Of a stretch of 49,687 bases of DNA, positions 24,547 to 32,724 are shown piece by piece. This stretch comes from Clostridiaceae bacterium (GTDB lineage Bacteria > Bacillota > Clostridia > Saccharofermentanales > DTU023), in the NCBI GenBank assembly GCA_012841145.1, contig DUVH01000032.1, positions 1-49,687 on the forward strand, in the 5' to 3' direction. Made by a program: the position numbers and the translations under genes. How positions within the stretch are numbered: the first letter of the stretch is position 1; each line of letters starts with the position of its first letter. The notes under the pieces are model-generated. The model had not been told where the DNA came from. It saw only the letters and a program-made list of their open reading frames with translations, and made no database searches.

Positions 24547-26421
24547 ATGGACGGAATTACGATCGGAGCATTATCACAAGAACTCCATCTTCGCTTAACC
24601 GATTCGCTCGTCGATCGTATCGCGATGACCGATCGGCACACGCTCGTCCTGTACTTGTATTCACAAAAGGATGGACGCTCAGCGCTCGTCCTCGGCGCCA
24701 ATCCGTCCCGTCCCGTCTTCGCACTTACTTCCGGATCCGTGCCGCCCGCGCTCACGCCGCCACCTTCTTTTACCATGTTTATGCGCAAGCACTTTCGCCG
24801 CGCGCGATTGAAGGAAGCAGATTCGCCTCCCGGTGAACGTATCATTATTTTCCTCTTCGAAACGGTTGATGAGCTCGGCGATGAGCGCAAGCTGAAACTG
24901 ATCTATGAGTGCATGCCGAGAACAACAAATCTCATCGTCGTAAACGAGCAGAACGTCATTCTGAACGCGCTGCGTCATATTGACCACAGCGTCAACCGCG
25001 CGCGTGAGATTTTACCGGCTCATCCGTATATCGCGCCTCCTGAACAGAACCGTCTGTCAGTCCGTGAATGTCTGGACGCCTCTCATGATGAGCTGTTCAA
25101 TCAGGCGAGACATAATGCTTCCGTCTCGCAAGCCGCTTTCAGCGTCGTCGCCGGTTTCTCTCCGATCCTCGGCGATGAGGCGGCGTTTCGGGCGGATCTA
25201 AGTCCCGATGGCCTCTTTTCAGCCCTTTCGGATTCTGATCGTCTGAGACTCGCTGACGCACTGAAATCGATCTGTCTTGAGATCGATACCGGCGCGTTCG
25301 CGCCCGCTATCTATACATCGGAACCTGTCGGGAGTGAAGAATGTGAGCAGATCGCCATGCACGTCATCCCGCTCACACATCTCCCCTATAAAAAGTCATT
25401 CAGTCGTATCGCCGACGCGCTGACGGCGCACAACGCTTATGTGGAAGAGCGTGAGACGTTCCTGCGACTTCAGACATCTCTTATAAGGCGGATCGGCGAG
25501 CATATGAAGCGTACTTCCAGAAAACGGGAGCTTCATGCTTCCGACGTTGCGAAGGGAGAGACGGCCGAACTCGACCAGTTGAAAGGCGAACTCATACTCG
25601 CCTACATCTACGCGATCCCGAACGGAATGAATAAGGTTTTGCTCGACAACTACTACGAACCCGGTTCTAAAGTCTTGTGCGATCTCGATCCGGCACTCTC
25701 GCCCGCTGACAACGCTGCGCGTTACTTTCATCGCTCCAAACGAAATCAAAGGCGTTTGGAAGCCGCGTCGAAATTATTGGAACTTGACATCGAGGAACTA
25801 GCCTGGCTCGATTCTCTCGCGGTTGCCGTGAAGCGAGCCGAATCTTATGACGATCTGCTCGCGATCGATCACGAGTACCGCGTGAAGACGGATCGTTCAC
25901 AGAGAAAAGAGCGACATGACGAACGACAAGATGACTCCGGAGGACCCGGAAGACCTGCGTCAAAGAGCCGTCGCCGCGACAAGGCATATGCTGAAAACCG
26001 ACACAAATCGAACAGAAAGAAACGTGAAGAAGCGCCGCCTCTGCCGCCGCGATCATTCGTATCGTCTGACGATTTCGTCATTCTCGTCGGTCGAAACAAT
26101 TTCCAGAACGAATCACTATTACGGAAGGCGAGAAAAGACGACTGGTGGCTCCACGTCAAAAACATGCCGGGCTCTCATGTGATCATCGCCACGGAAGGGA
26201 AAGATGTTCCCGACACAACTCTCGCGGAAGCGGCGGGCATCGCCGTATGGTATTCAGGAGCCGGAAGATTCGGAGGGCCTGCGGAAGTCGACTACTGCCG
26301 CGTGCGCCATGTAAAAAAGCCCTCCGGAGCGCTCCCGGGTCGCGTCATCTATAGCCAACACAAGACGATCTACGCGCCGCCGCGCGATCCTGCGAGCTTG
26401 CGCCGGCCGTCTGAATCATGA
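24547..26421 (+). CDS. rqcH: RqcH / NFACT family ribosome quality control protein
   Basis: A 624-residue NFACT protein. The NFACT-N domain (1 to about 230) includes FTMFMRKHF. HhH and coiled-coil regions follow (about 240-445), then a long basic/polar linker (about 450-505) and the NFACT-R domain with VGRNNFQNESLLRKA and DWWLHVKNMPGSHV. In Bacillus, RqcH binds obstructed 50S subunits and directs C-terminal Ala tailing of stalled chains. The Asp-Arg motif of NFACT-N appears here as Glu-Arg (GERIIIF). ATG at 24547 is preferred to one 18 bp earlier because GGCAGG is well spaced. It abuts queH tail to tail with no gap. Confidence 0.92.
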   Translation: MDGITIGALSQELHLRLTDSLVDRIAMTDRHTLVLYLYSQKDGRSALVLGANPSRPVFALTSGSVPPALTPPPSFTMFMRKHFRRARLKEADSPPGERIIIFLFETVDELGDERKLKLIYECMPRTTNLIVVNEQNVILNALRHIDHSVNRAREILPAHPYIAPPEQNRLSVRECLDASHDELFNQARHNASVSQAAFSVVAGFSPILGDEAAFRADLSPDGLFSALSDSDRLRLADALKSICLEIDTGAFAPAIYTSEPVGSEECEQIAMHVIPLTHLPYKKSFSRIADALTAHNAYVEERETFLRLQTSLIRRIGEHMKRTSRKRELHASDVAKGETAELDQLKGELILAYIYAIPNGMNKVLLDNYYEPGSKVLCDLDPALSPADNAARYFHRSKRNQRRLEAASKLLELDIEELAWLDSLAVAVKRAESYDDLLAIDHEYRVKTDRSQRKERHDERQDDSGGPGRPASKSRRRDKAYAENRHKSNRKKREEAPPLPPRSFVSSDDFVILVGRNNFQNESLLRKARKDDWWLHVKNMPGSHVIIATEGKDVPDTTLAEAAGIAVWYSGAGRFGGPAEVDYCRVRHVKKPSGALPGRVIYSQHKTIYAPPRDPASLRRPSES

Positions 26422-27039
26422 TTACCCCTCGAAGTAAGAAAAGCAGTTCAGACACTCCGCCAATGCCAATTGCTCGTGTTCACGCGCGATCTTATTAAAG
26501 AAAGTCGACGATTCAAGCGACACGACGCAGCCGCAATACTTCTGACGGTACAGCCCGATCTCACGCGCCATGTTCTGACCTTCGCGAAAGCCTTCTCTCC
26601 AATCGAACGGTATGAACGAGAGGCCTGCATCGGCAGCCAACTTGGATCCCGCGTCGAGTATCATGTCGCGCTTTTGATACGGACTGACAAGCAAAGTCGA
26701 ACTGACGGCGTCAAACCCTTTCGCTGCAGCCTCCCGCACGAGATGCTCAAAACGCATCTCATAACAGTAACGGCAGCGCTCATCACCGTCATGTTCGCGC
26801 ACCCGCCATTCAGCGGAATCGTTCAGATCGTCAACAATCATTGGCAGTTCATAATGAGCGGCTACGCGTCTCGCATTGTCGAAACGTCGTTTCCATTCGA
26901 CGGTCGGCTGGATGTTCGGGTTATAAAAGAACAGCGTCACGTCGGCACCGCGCTCAAGCAATTCGCGAAGCGGATACATCGCGCAAGGGCCGCAGCATAC
27001 GTGAAGAAGTAATTTATTAAAAATAAAATCCTGACTCAA
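26422..27039 (-). CDS. queH: Epoxyqueuosine reductase QueH
   Basis: A 205-residue DUF208/QueH protein, the non-cobalamin enzyme for the last step of queuosine synthesis in tRNA. Cysteine motifs: HVCCGPCA near the N-terminus, RCRYCYEMR in the middle and KYCGCVVS toward the end; these bind the Fe-S and metal centre. The start is TTG at 27037-27039, overlapping the ruvB stop as TTGA, with AAAGGTGA upstream. It is the last gene of the ruvC-ruvA-ruvB-queH run. A QueT-like transporter gene lies at 41.1 kb. Confidence 0.93.
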   Translation of the reverse strand: MSQDFIFNKLLLHVCCGPCAMYPLRELLERGADVTLFFYNPNIQPTVEWKRRFDNARRVAAHYELPMIVDDLNDSAEWRVREHDGDERCRYCYEMRFEHLVREAAAKGFDAVSSTLLVSPYQKRDMILDAGSKLAADAGLSFIPFDWREGFREGQNMAREIGLYRQKYCGCVVSLESSTFFNKIAREHEQLALAECLNCFSYFEG

Positions 27040-28172
27040 CTAATCTCATCACCTTTCCGTAGACGTTCTTCACCATCGAGAATATCCTGCAACGTCACCT
27101 GCCCCGGTGCTCCCGAACGAGCTTCGCGATCGATGAACGGAATGCCGAGATGCTGAAATCCGCCTCTTGTCAAGATACGTCCGCGCGGCGTCTTCGCGAT
27201 AAACCCGATCTGCATCAGATACGGTTCGTAGATGTCTTCAATCGTCACGGGATCCTCGCCCGTTGAGGCGGCGAGCGTATCGAGCCCGACGGGGCCGCCG
27301 TCATACATTTCCGCCATGACGCGCATGATCAGACGGTCGTTGCCGTCAAGTCCCATCTCGTCAATCTCCAACGCCGATAATCCCATCTCGCAAATCTCGC
27401 GGTTGATGACGTTATCACCGTGTATCTGTGCGTAATCGCGCATACGGCGCAAAAGGCGAATAGCGACACGCGGCGTCCCGCGACAGCGCATCGACAAGTC
27501 ACGCAATCCGTCGCGATCAATTCCGACACCGAGCAGAGAGGCATAACGCCGCAAAATCTGCGCGATTTCTTCAGGCGCATAGAGCTCAAGACGCTGAATC
27601 ATCCCGAAGCGGTCTCGCAACGGCGACGTCAGAAGACCGGCGCGCGTCGTCGCTCCGATCAGGGTAAACCGCGGTAGATCGAGGCGGATAGAGCGGGCGG
27701 ATGGGCCTTTGCCTATCATAATGTCGAGGGCGTAATCTTCCATCGCGGGATAGAGGACTTCCTCTACCGTCCTGTTCAGCCGATGAATCTCGTCAATAAA
27801 GAGCACGTCGCGCTCACCTAAGTTCGTAAGTATGGCGGCGAGATCGCCCTGCCTTTCAATCGCGGGACCCGATGTAATGCGCATCTCGACGCCGAGCTCA
27901 TTCGCGATGATTCCCGCCAGCGTCGTTTTTCCCAGACCCGGCGGACCGTACAGAAGAACATGGTCGAGCGATTCGCCTCTCGCATTGGCCGCCTCGATGG
28001 CGATGCCGAGATTGGCCTTTACTTTTTCCTGACCGAAATATTCGCCCCAGCGCGTCGGTCGCAGCTGCGGCTCCTCCGTATCTTCGCGGAGCGCCTTTCT
28101 CGAGAGGACGCGCTCATCATCGAAGCGGTCGTCCATTTCATCGTGATCCATCAGACTTTCAAACTCGTACAT
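27036..28172 (-). CDS. ruvB: Holliday junction branch migration helicase RuvB
   Basis: A 378-residue AAA+ motor. Walker A is GPPGLGKT (76-83); the Walker B region reads [27 protein letters not shown] carries sensor 1 and the arginine finger, and the C-terminal winged helix has RTPRG-type residues (KTPRGRILT). With RuvA it drives branch migration of Holliday junctions. The N-terminal 35 residues are an acidic extension. GGAGA precedes the ATG. It lies 114 bp after ruvA, with a stem-loop in the gap, and overlaps queH by 4 bp. Confidence 0.97.
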   Translation of the reverse strand: MYEFESLMDHDEMDDRFDDERVLSRKALREDTEEPQLRPTRWGEYFGQEKVKANLGIAIEAANARGESLDHVLLYGPPGLGKTTLAGIIANELGVEMRITSGPAIERQGDLAAILTNLGERDVLFIDEIHRLNRTVEEVLYPAMEDYALDIMIGKGPSARSIRLDLPRFTLIGATTRAGLLTSPLRDRFGMIQRLELYAPEEIAQILRRYASLLGVGIDRDGLRDLSMRCRGTPRVAIRLLRRMRDYAQIHGDNVINREICEMGLSALEIDEMGLDGNDRLIMRVMAEMYDGGPVGLDTLAASTGEDPVTIEDIYEPYLMQIGFIAKTPRGRILTRGGFQHLGIPFIDREARSGAPGQVTLQDILDGEERLRKGDEIS

Positions 28173-28210
28173 GGTATCTCCTATCTATGTTTACCCATGG
28201 TATCAGAATG

Positions 28211-28244
28211 AAAGAGGCGCCGTCTGTGACATAAGCGCCTCTTT
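28211..28244. terminator. Stem-loop between ruvA and ruvB
   Basis: AAAGAGGCGC (28211-28220) and GCGCCTCTTT (28235-28244), a perfect 10-bp stem with a 14-nt loop. In the direction of ruvA transcription the T-run is only three bases; on the other strand it is five. It may be a weak internal terminator or a processing site. Confidence 0.55.
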
Positions 28245-28286
28245 TTGATTATTTGCAGAAAATTATTATTTCACTCGCCGCACGTA

Positions 28287-28898
28287 TCAAACGATGGCAA
28301 GCTGCCCGAGCGCACGTCTCAACAATGTCTCTACCGTGTCCTCTTCGACGGGTCTGGCGCGCTTGACGGCATCATGCGCTTCCGAGGAGCTGTAGCCGAG
28401 CACCATGAGCGCGGCGATCACCTCGCTCACTTCATTTTCAGCAGCTCCCTCCGCAGGTGCGGCCTTGGCAACGATGTCAGGAACGGCGATGGCTGATTTT
28501 TTCAGCTTGTCAGTCAATTCAAGAACCATCCGCGCGGCGCCTTTTTTGCCTATCCCTTTGACCTGTGTCAATTTGTCAATATCGTTCTGAAGGATCGCGA
28601 GAGCGAACGCGTCAGGTGACAGCGTATCGACAACTTGTAAAGCAAGACGCGGCCCGACACCGCTCACCGTCTGAAGCAGCTCGAACAAGTTTTTCTGATC
28701 TTCCGTCGTAAACCCGAAGAGACCAATTTCGTTCTCCCTGACGTGCAGATACGTATAGAGCTTAACCGTCTCCCCTGCGGGCGGCAAAGACGAGACGGCG
28801 CTCGGCGCGATGTCAAGCCGATATCCGATCCCGCCTTGTTCGATAATGACGTGTTCTTCGCTTTTCCTGACGATGCGACCCTGTATACTGGCGATCAT
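28287..28898 (-). CDS. ruvA: Holliday junction DNA-binding protein RuvA
   Basis: A 203-residue protein with an OB-fold N-terminus (MIASIQGRIV...GIGYRLDI), tandem helix-hairpin-helix motifs (LLQTVSGVGPRLAL and LTQVKGIGKKGAARM) and a C-terminal UBA-like domain (VIAALMVLGYSSSEAHDAV) that contacts RuvB. It is a tetramer that holds the Holliday junction. The ATG at 28896-28898 follows AAGGAGA with 5-nt spacing. An upstream in-frame start would add 25 Arg-rich residues with no family support. It begins 17 bp after ruvC. Confidence 0.96.
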   Translation of the reverse strand: MIASIQGRIVRKSEEHVIIEQGGIGYRLDIAPSAVSSLPPAGETVKLYTYLHVRENEIGLFGFTTEDQKNLFELLQTVSGVGPRLALQVVDTLSPDAFALAILQNDIDKLTQVKGIGKKGAARMVLELTDKLKKSAIAVPDIVAKAAPAEGAAENEVSEVIAALMVLGYSSSEAHDAVKRARPVEEDTVETLLRRALGQLAIV

Positions 28899-28915
28899 GT
28901 GCGTCTCCTTATTGA

Positions 28916-29419
28916 TTATTGATACCCGCCGACGGCGAGGGCGCTGTCTCTGTTGCCTGAATGCGCGTGGCAAATGGCGACGGCGAGCGCGTCCGCCACA
29001 TCATCGGGATTGGGTTTTTCCGTGAGATTCAGCAAAATGCGAACCATCTCCTGCACCTGCTGTTTTTCAGCGCGACCGTATCCTGTTACGGCAACTTTTA
29101 CCTGCATGGGCGTATACTCGTAAACTGGAAGATTTGCGGACGCGGCCGTGACGATGGCGACGCCGCGCGCCTGTGCCGTTCCGATCGCAGTCGTCGTATT
29201 TCGACTGAAAAAGAGCTCCTCGATCGCGACGCAGTCGGGTTTATAGAGGTCGAGAAGCTCGATCAGCGCCTGCTGAATAGCGAGAAGGCGTTCGGGGAAA
29301 GGTGAATCGGCGCTCGTTCTGACGACACCGTAATCGAGCACGCGAAAACTGTTATTCTTGTATCGGAGCACGCCGTAGCCGGTGATGGCGTACCCGGGAT
29401 CGATGCCTAAAATAACCAA
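28916..29419 (-). CDS. ruvC: Crossover junction endodeoxyribonuclease RuvC
   Basis: A 167-residue Holliday-junction resolvase. Catalytic acidic residues appear in LGIDPG, AIEELFF and NPDDVADALAVAICH; the usual length is kept. It cuts junctions processed by RuvAB. The start is TTG at 29417-29419 with GGAGG five bases upstream, giving the standard N-terminus VILGIDPGYAITGYG. First of the ruvC-ruvA-ruvB series and 49 bp after the LytR-CpsA-Psr gene on the same strand. Confidence 0.96.
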   Translation of the reverse strand: MVILGIDPGYAITGYGVLRYKNNSFRVLDYGVVRTSADSPFPERLLAIQQALIELLDLYKPDCVAIEELFFSRNTTTAIGTAQARGVAIVTAASANLPVYEYTPMQVKVAVTGYGRAEKQQVQEMVRILLNLTEKPNPDDVADALAVAICHAHSGNRDSALAVGGYQ

Positions 29420-29468
29420 TGAAAACCTCCCGACACATCACACGCTATGATGAGAGATGGACAGGCGC

Positions 29469-30467
29469 TCAGCTCTCCATAAAGGCGTGGAGCGCGTTGA
29501 TGTTATCCTCCCAGTTGATATCGTACATCTCCATACCGCGTATGATCACCATCGCCTTATAAAGCTCCAAAGGGAGCATCATCTGGTCGATGTCGTAGTG
29601 GCGGTACGAAATAAAATCAAAAATCAATCCTATGAATTCGAAATCGGTGAGGTTCGTCGTCACGTAAGGCATGAGAGCCTCGGCAGTCGTGGCGATGCGC
29701 TTCGGATTACTGGAACCCATCTTCTTAAAAAGCGCCATGATGACATTTCTCTGGCGCTCTGTACGCTTGAAGTCGGAATCGAGCTTGCGAATTCTGGTAT
29801 ATTTGAGCGCCGTCTCGCCGTCGAGAAGTTGCATTCCCGCCTTGAACGATTTGCCCGTCTGACGGCTCAAATACTTCGCCTCCGCGGCTGTCAAATCAAT
29901 CGACACGCCGCCGACCTCATCGATCGCTCCCTGAAACCCGCTGAAATCCGTCGCAACATAATGCGAGACGTCGACGCGGAAATTGCGCTGAATTGTCTTC
30001 ATCAGAAGTCTCGGACCGCCCCACGTGTGCGCGGCGTTCAACATATATTTCGACGACCAGTGCTTTTTGTACTGCGGATCGGCATCGTCCGGAATACTGA
30101 CGTAAATCGCCCGCATCAGAGACGTTAGATGAATTTTTTTAGTCTTCGTGTTGATCGTCACCAAGATCATCGCGTCGGATCGACCGTGCTTGTCGGGATC
30201 GCGCGTGTCGGAGCCGATTACGAGAATATTTCTTATGTGATTGCCGGTCTTGACGGGGACTCTCATGCCGGCGCTCATATTCGGGGGAACATCGAGCCGC
30301 TCGAGGTTCGTCTCGATCGGAATCTTGCCCGTGCGATCAAAATGGCGCAAACCGACCACAAAATAAAGGTATCCGAAAACAAATACCACAAACGACAAAA
30401 TCATGCCGACGAGTAAACCGGCAACGGCAACGGCAATACTGCTCTTTCGCTTTACATAAGTATCCAT
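29469..30467 (-). CDS. LytR-CpsA-Psr (LCP) family cell wall ligase
   Basis: A 332-residue protein with a short cytoplasmic basic start, one membrane segment (about 10-38) and an external LCP domain. Seen motifs are ILVIGSDTRDP, GRSDAMILVTIN, LTSLMRAIYVSIP, LNAAHTWGGP, GGVSIDLT and LDGETALKYTRIRKLDSDFKRTERQ. These carry the Asp/Arg residues that bind the polyprenyl pyrophosphate and metal. LCP proteins attach teichoic acids or polysaccharides to peptidoglycan. The chosen ATG lies 6 bp after a TATAAT on the same strand and lacks a Shine-Dalgarno; a TTG at 30485 would add six residues. Confidence 0.93.
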   Translation of the reverse strand: MDTYVKRKSSIAVAVAGLLVGMILSFVVFVFGYLYFVVGLRHFDRTGKIPIETNLERLDVPPNMSAGMRVPVKTGNHIRNILVIGSDTRDPDKHGRSDAMILVTINTKTKKIHLTSLMRAIYVSIPDDADPQYKKHWSSKYMLNAAHTWGGPRLLMKTIQRNFRVDVSHYVATDFSGFQGAIDEVGGVSIDLTAAEAKYLSRQTGKSFKAGMQLLDGETALKYTRIRKLDSDFKRTERQRNVIMALFKKMGSSNPKRIATTAEALMPYVTTNLTDFEFIGLIFDFISYRHYDIDQMMLPLELYKAMVIIRGMEMYDINWEDNINALHAFMES

Positions 30468-30490
30468 CGTGTCATTATATCGCAATCACC

Positions 30491-30516
30491 CAAAAAACGG
30501 CAGGTTCGCTGCCGTT
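30491..30516 (-). terminator. Rho-independent terminator of rpsT
   Basis: On the minus strand an 8-bp stem, AACGGCAG/CTGCCGTT, with a 5-nt loop and followed by TTTTTT counting stem bases; it lies 27 bp after the rpsT stop. Confidence 0.85.
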
Positions 30517-30542
30517 CGGATGACGAATGGGAGTCTGATAAC

Positions 30543-30803
30543 TTAAGCTTCCAGCTGCTTGACGCGGGCAATACGCGATTTGCGTCTCGCGGCCGTATTC
30601 TTTGAGATGATGCCGTGAGCACTCGCCCGATCAAGAGCAGCCTGCGCATCGCGCTCAAACTTTTCAGCCTCGGGAAGGCCTTGCTCTTTCGCGGCGATCG
30701 CTTTCTTGACGAGCGTACGAATCTCGCTCTTTCGGCTCTTATTTACGAGCGCTTTAGCTTGGTTCGAACGCACTCTCTTTATCGATGATCTAATATTAGG
30801 CAC
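30543..30803 (-). CDS. rpsT: 30S ribosomal protein S20
   Basis: An 86-residue basic, helical ribosomal protein. It begins PNIRSSIKRVRSNQAK, matching the S20 N-terminus, and contains NTAARRKSRI near the end. It binds 16S rRNA in the small subunit. The start is GTG at 30801-30803 with GGAGG upstream; an in-frame ATG 54 bp earlier would add a hydrophobic extension unknown in S20. Single gene with its own terminator at 30491-30516. Confidence 0.96.
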   Translation of the reverse strand: MPNIRSSIKRVRSNQAKALVNKSRKSEIRTLVKKAIAAKEQGLPEAEKFERDAQAALDRASAHGIISKNTAARRKSRIARVKQLEA

Positions 30804-30975
30804 GTATTTTTTCCTCCTGTGCAACGTGAACAGCACGTATTCTAACACGAGCGGCATTTTGACGCAAGCAAGGGCGGGCTCATGTTAAGATAAGTTTCGG
30901 AAAGAAACTTTACATCGCTCCGACGGCACGTGTGGTCGCTCTTGACGGAGCTGATGGTTCATATAGGAGTATTGT

Positions 30976-32721
30976 ATGGCACAAAAGAAAACGAATGAAA
31001 TGAATTCAAGTAATAAAAAACAGACGCGCACTCAAACAGCAAAAAACAAGACGTCCGCCGACAACGTATTGCGGATGATCCCGCTCGGCGGTATGCGTGA
31101 AATCGGAAAGAACATGACCGTCTTCGAGTACGGAGATGATATTGTCGTCATCGACTGCGGAATGGCATTCCCCGACAACCGTATGCCGGGCATTGACGTT
31201 ATCATCCCAGATACGACATATCTCATGGAGAATCGCCACAAATTTCGCGGCGTCCTGATCACGCACGGCCACGAGGATCACATCGGCGCCCTCCCTTGGC
31301 TAGTCAAAGAATTTGATGTTCCGATCTACGCGACACCGATGGCGATGAAGCTGATCGAAATCAAGTTCGACAATTTCCGACCGAGGATCACCTCCGATAA
31401 ACTGCAAGTTGTCCGTGCCGGCGATACGCTCCGGATCGGAGAATTCGAGATTGAGTTTATCCACGTGAACCATTCGATCGCCGACGCTGTATCGATCGCG
31501 CTGACGACGCCTGTCGGTACGATCTTTTATACGGGTGATTTTAAAATAGACTACACACCGACGACTGTCCGGCCGATCGATTTGGGGAAAATCGCAGAAA
31601 TTGGTAACCGCGGCGTTCTCGCTCTCATCTCCGAGAGCACGAATGCCGAGAAAGAAGGTCACTCGCTGTCCGAGCGAGACGTCGGGAAAGCTTTCACGGA
31701 AATCTTCATGCAGGCAAAAGGGCGCATCATCGTCGCGACGTTCTCGTCGAACGTCTTCCGCCTCCAGCAAGTCATCTCCATGGCGGAACAGTTTGACAGG
31801 AAAGTCATCATCCTCGGACGCAGCATGCAAAATGTCTTTGAGGCAGCGAACAGCCTCGATTACCTGACGTTTAAGAAATCGACCATCGTCGACATTCAGA
31901 GTATCGACAGCTTCCCGCCTGAAGAACTCGTCATTCTCGCCACGGGAAGTCAGGGTGAGCCGATGTCGGCACTTTCAAGGCTAGCCTTTTCCGAACATCG
32001 GAGTACCGAGATCATTCCGGGCGACACGGTCGTCTTCTCTTCAAGCATGATTCCCGGCAACGAAGAGGCGATCTACCGCGTGATCAACGAGCTCTTCATG
32101 AAAGGCGCGCAAGTCATCTACGAATCGCTGTCTGAAGTCCATGCGTCGGGACACGCTTGTCGCGACGAGCTGAGACAGATCATTACACTGACGCGACCGC
32201 GGTTTTTCATCCCGTCACATGGCGAATACAGGATGCTGTACCGCCATGCGGAGCTCGCCAACGACATGGGCATCCCCGTCGACAATATCGCCTTGCTCGA
32301 CAACGGCGATATCGTGGAGTTTACGAAGAATAGTATGAATTTCGTCGGCTACACGGAAGGCGCCGGCATTCTGATCGACGGTTCCGGTATGGGAGACGTA
32401 GATGAGTACGTTCTGCGCGACCGCCTGAGACTGGCGGAGGACGGCGTCGTCTCCGTAATGGTCGCTATCGATAAAGTGGCCAACAGACTCTACGGCGACC
32501 CCGTCGTTTTGGCTCGTGGCTTTATCTACGAAAGTGAAATGCATCGCATCGTCGAGCTCTGTCGAGAGACGATAGTGGAGATGGCGGATGAATTTTGGAA
32601 GAAGAAAAAACCGCTCGCACACGCGATGACGCCCGACTATGTGCGTGATAAAGTTCAAAAGGCACTGTACGATTATTCGCGCCGTCGCCCCGTCGTTATG
32701 GTCTCGATGATGTCGATTTAA
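30976..32721 (+). CDS. rnj: Ribonuclease J
   Basis: A 581-residue metallo-beta-lactamase/beta-CASP RNase. THGHEDHIGALP holds the zinc ligands; YTGDFKID, the beta-CASP blocks TFSSNVFRLQQ and ATGSQGEPMSAL, and SEVHASGHA follow. The C-terminal domain starts about residue 450. It has 5'-3' exonuclease and endonuclease roles in mRNA decay and rRNA maturation. The first 30 residues are a polar, Lys/Asn/Thr-rich extension. GGAG lies 6 nt before the ATG. It converges on rel with only 3 bp between the stops. Only one RNase J gene is seen here, so J1 and J2 are not distinguished. Confidence 0.95.
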   Translation: MAQKKTNEMNSSNKKQTRTQTAKNKTSADNVLRMIPLGGMREIGKNMTVFEYGDDIVVIDCGMAFPDNRMPGIDVIIPDTTYLMENRHKFRGVLITHGHEDHIGALPWLVKEFDVPIYATPMAMKLIEIKFDNFRPRITSDKLQVVRAGDTLRIGEFEIEFIHVNHSIADAVSIALTTPVGTIFYTGDFKIDYTPTTVRPIDLGKIAEIGNRGVLALISESTNAEKEGHSLSERDVGKAFTEIFMQAKGRIIVATFSSNVFRLQQVISMAEQFDRKVIILGRSMQNVFEAANSLDYLTFKKSTIVDIQSIDSFPPEELVILATGSQGEPMSALSRLAFSEHRSTEIIPGDTVVFSSSMIPGNEEAIYRVINELFMKGAQVIYESLSEVHASGHACRDELRQIITLTRPRFFIPSHGEYRMLYRHAELANDMGIPVDNIALLDNGDIVEFTKNSMNFVGYTEGAGILIDGSGMGDVDEYVLRDRLRLAEDGVVSVMVAIDKVANRLYGDPVVLARGFIYESEMHRIVELCRETIVEMADEFWKKKKPLAHAMTPDYVRDKVQKALYDYSRRRPVVMVSMMSI

Positions 32722-32724
32722 TTG

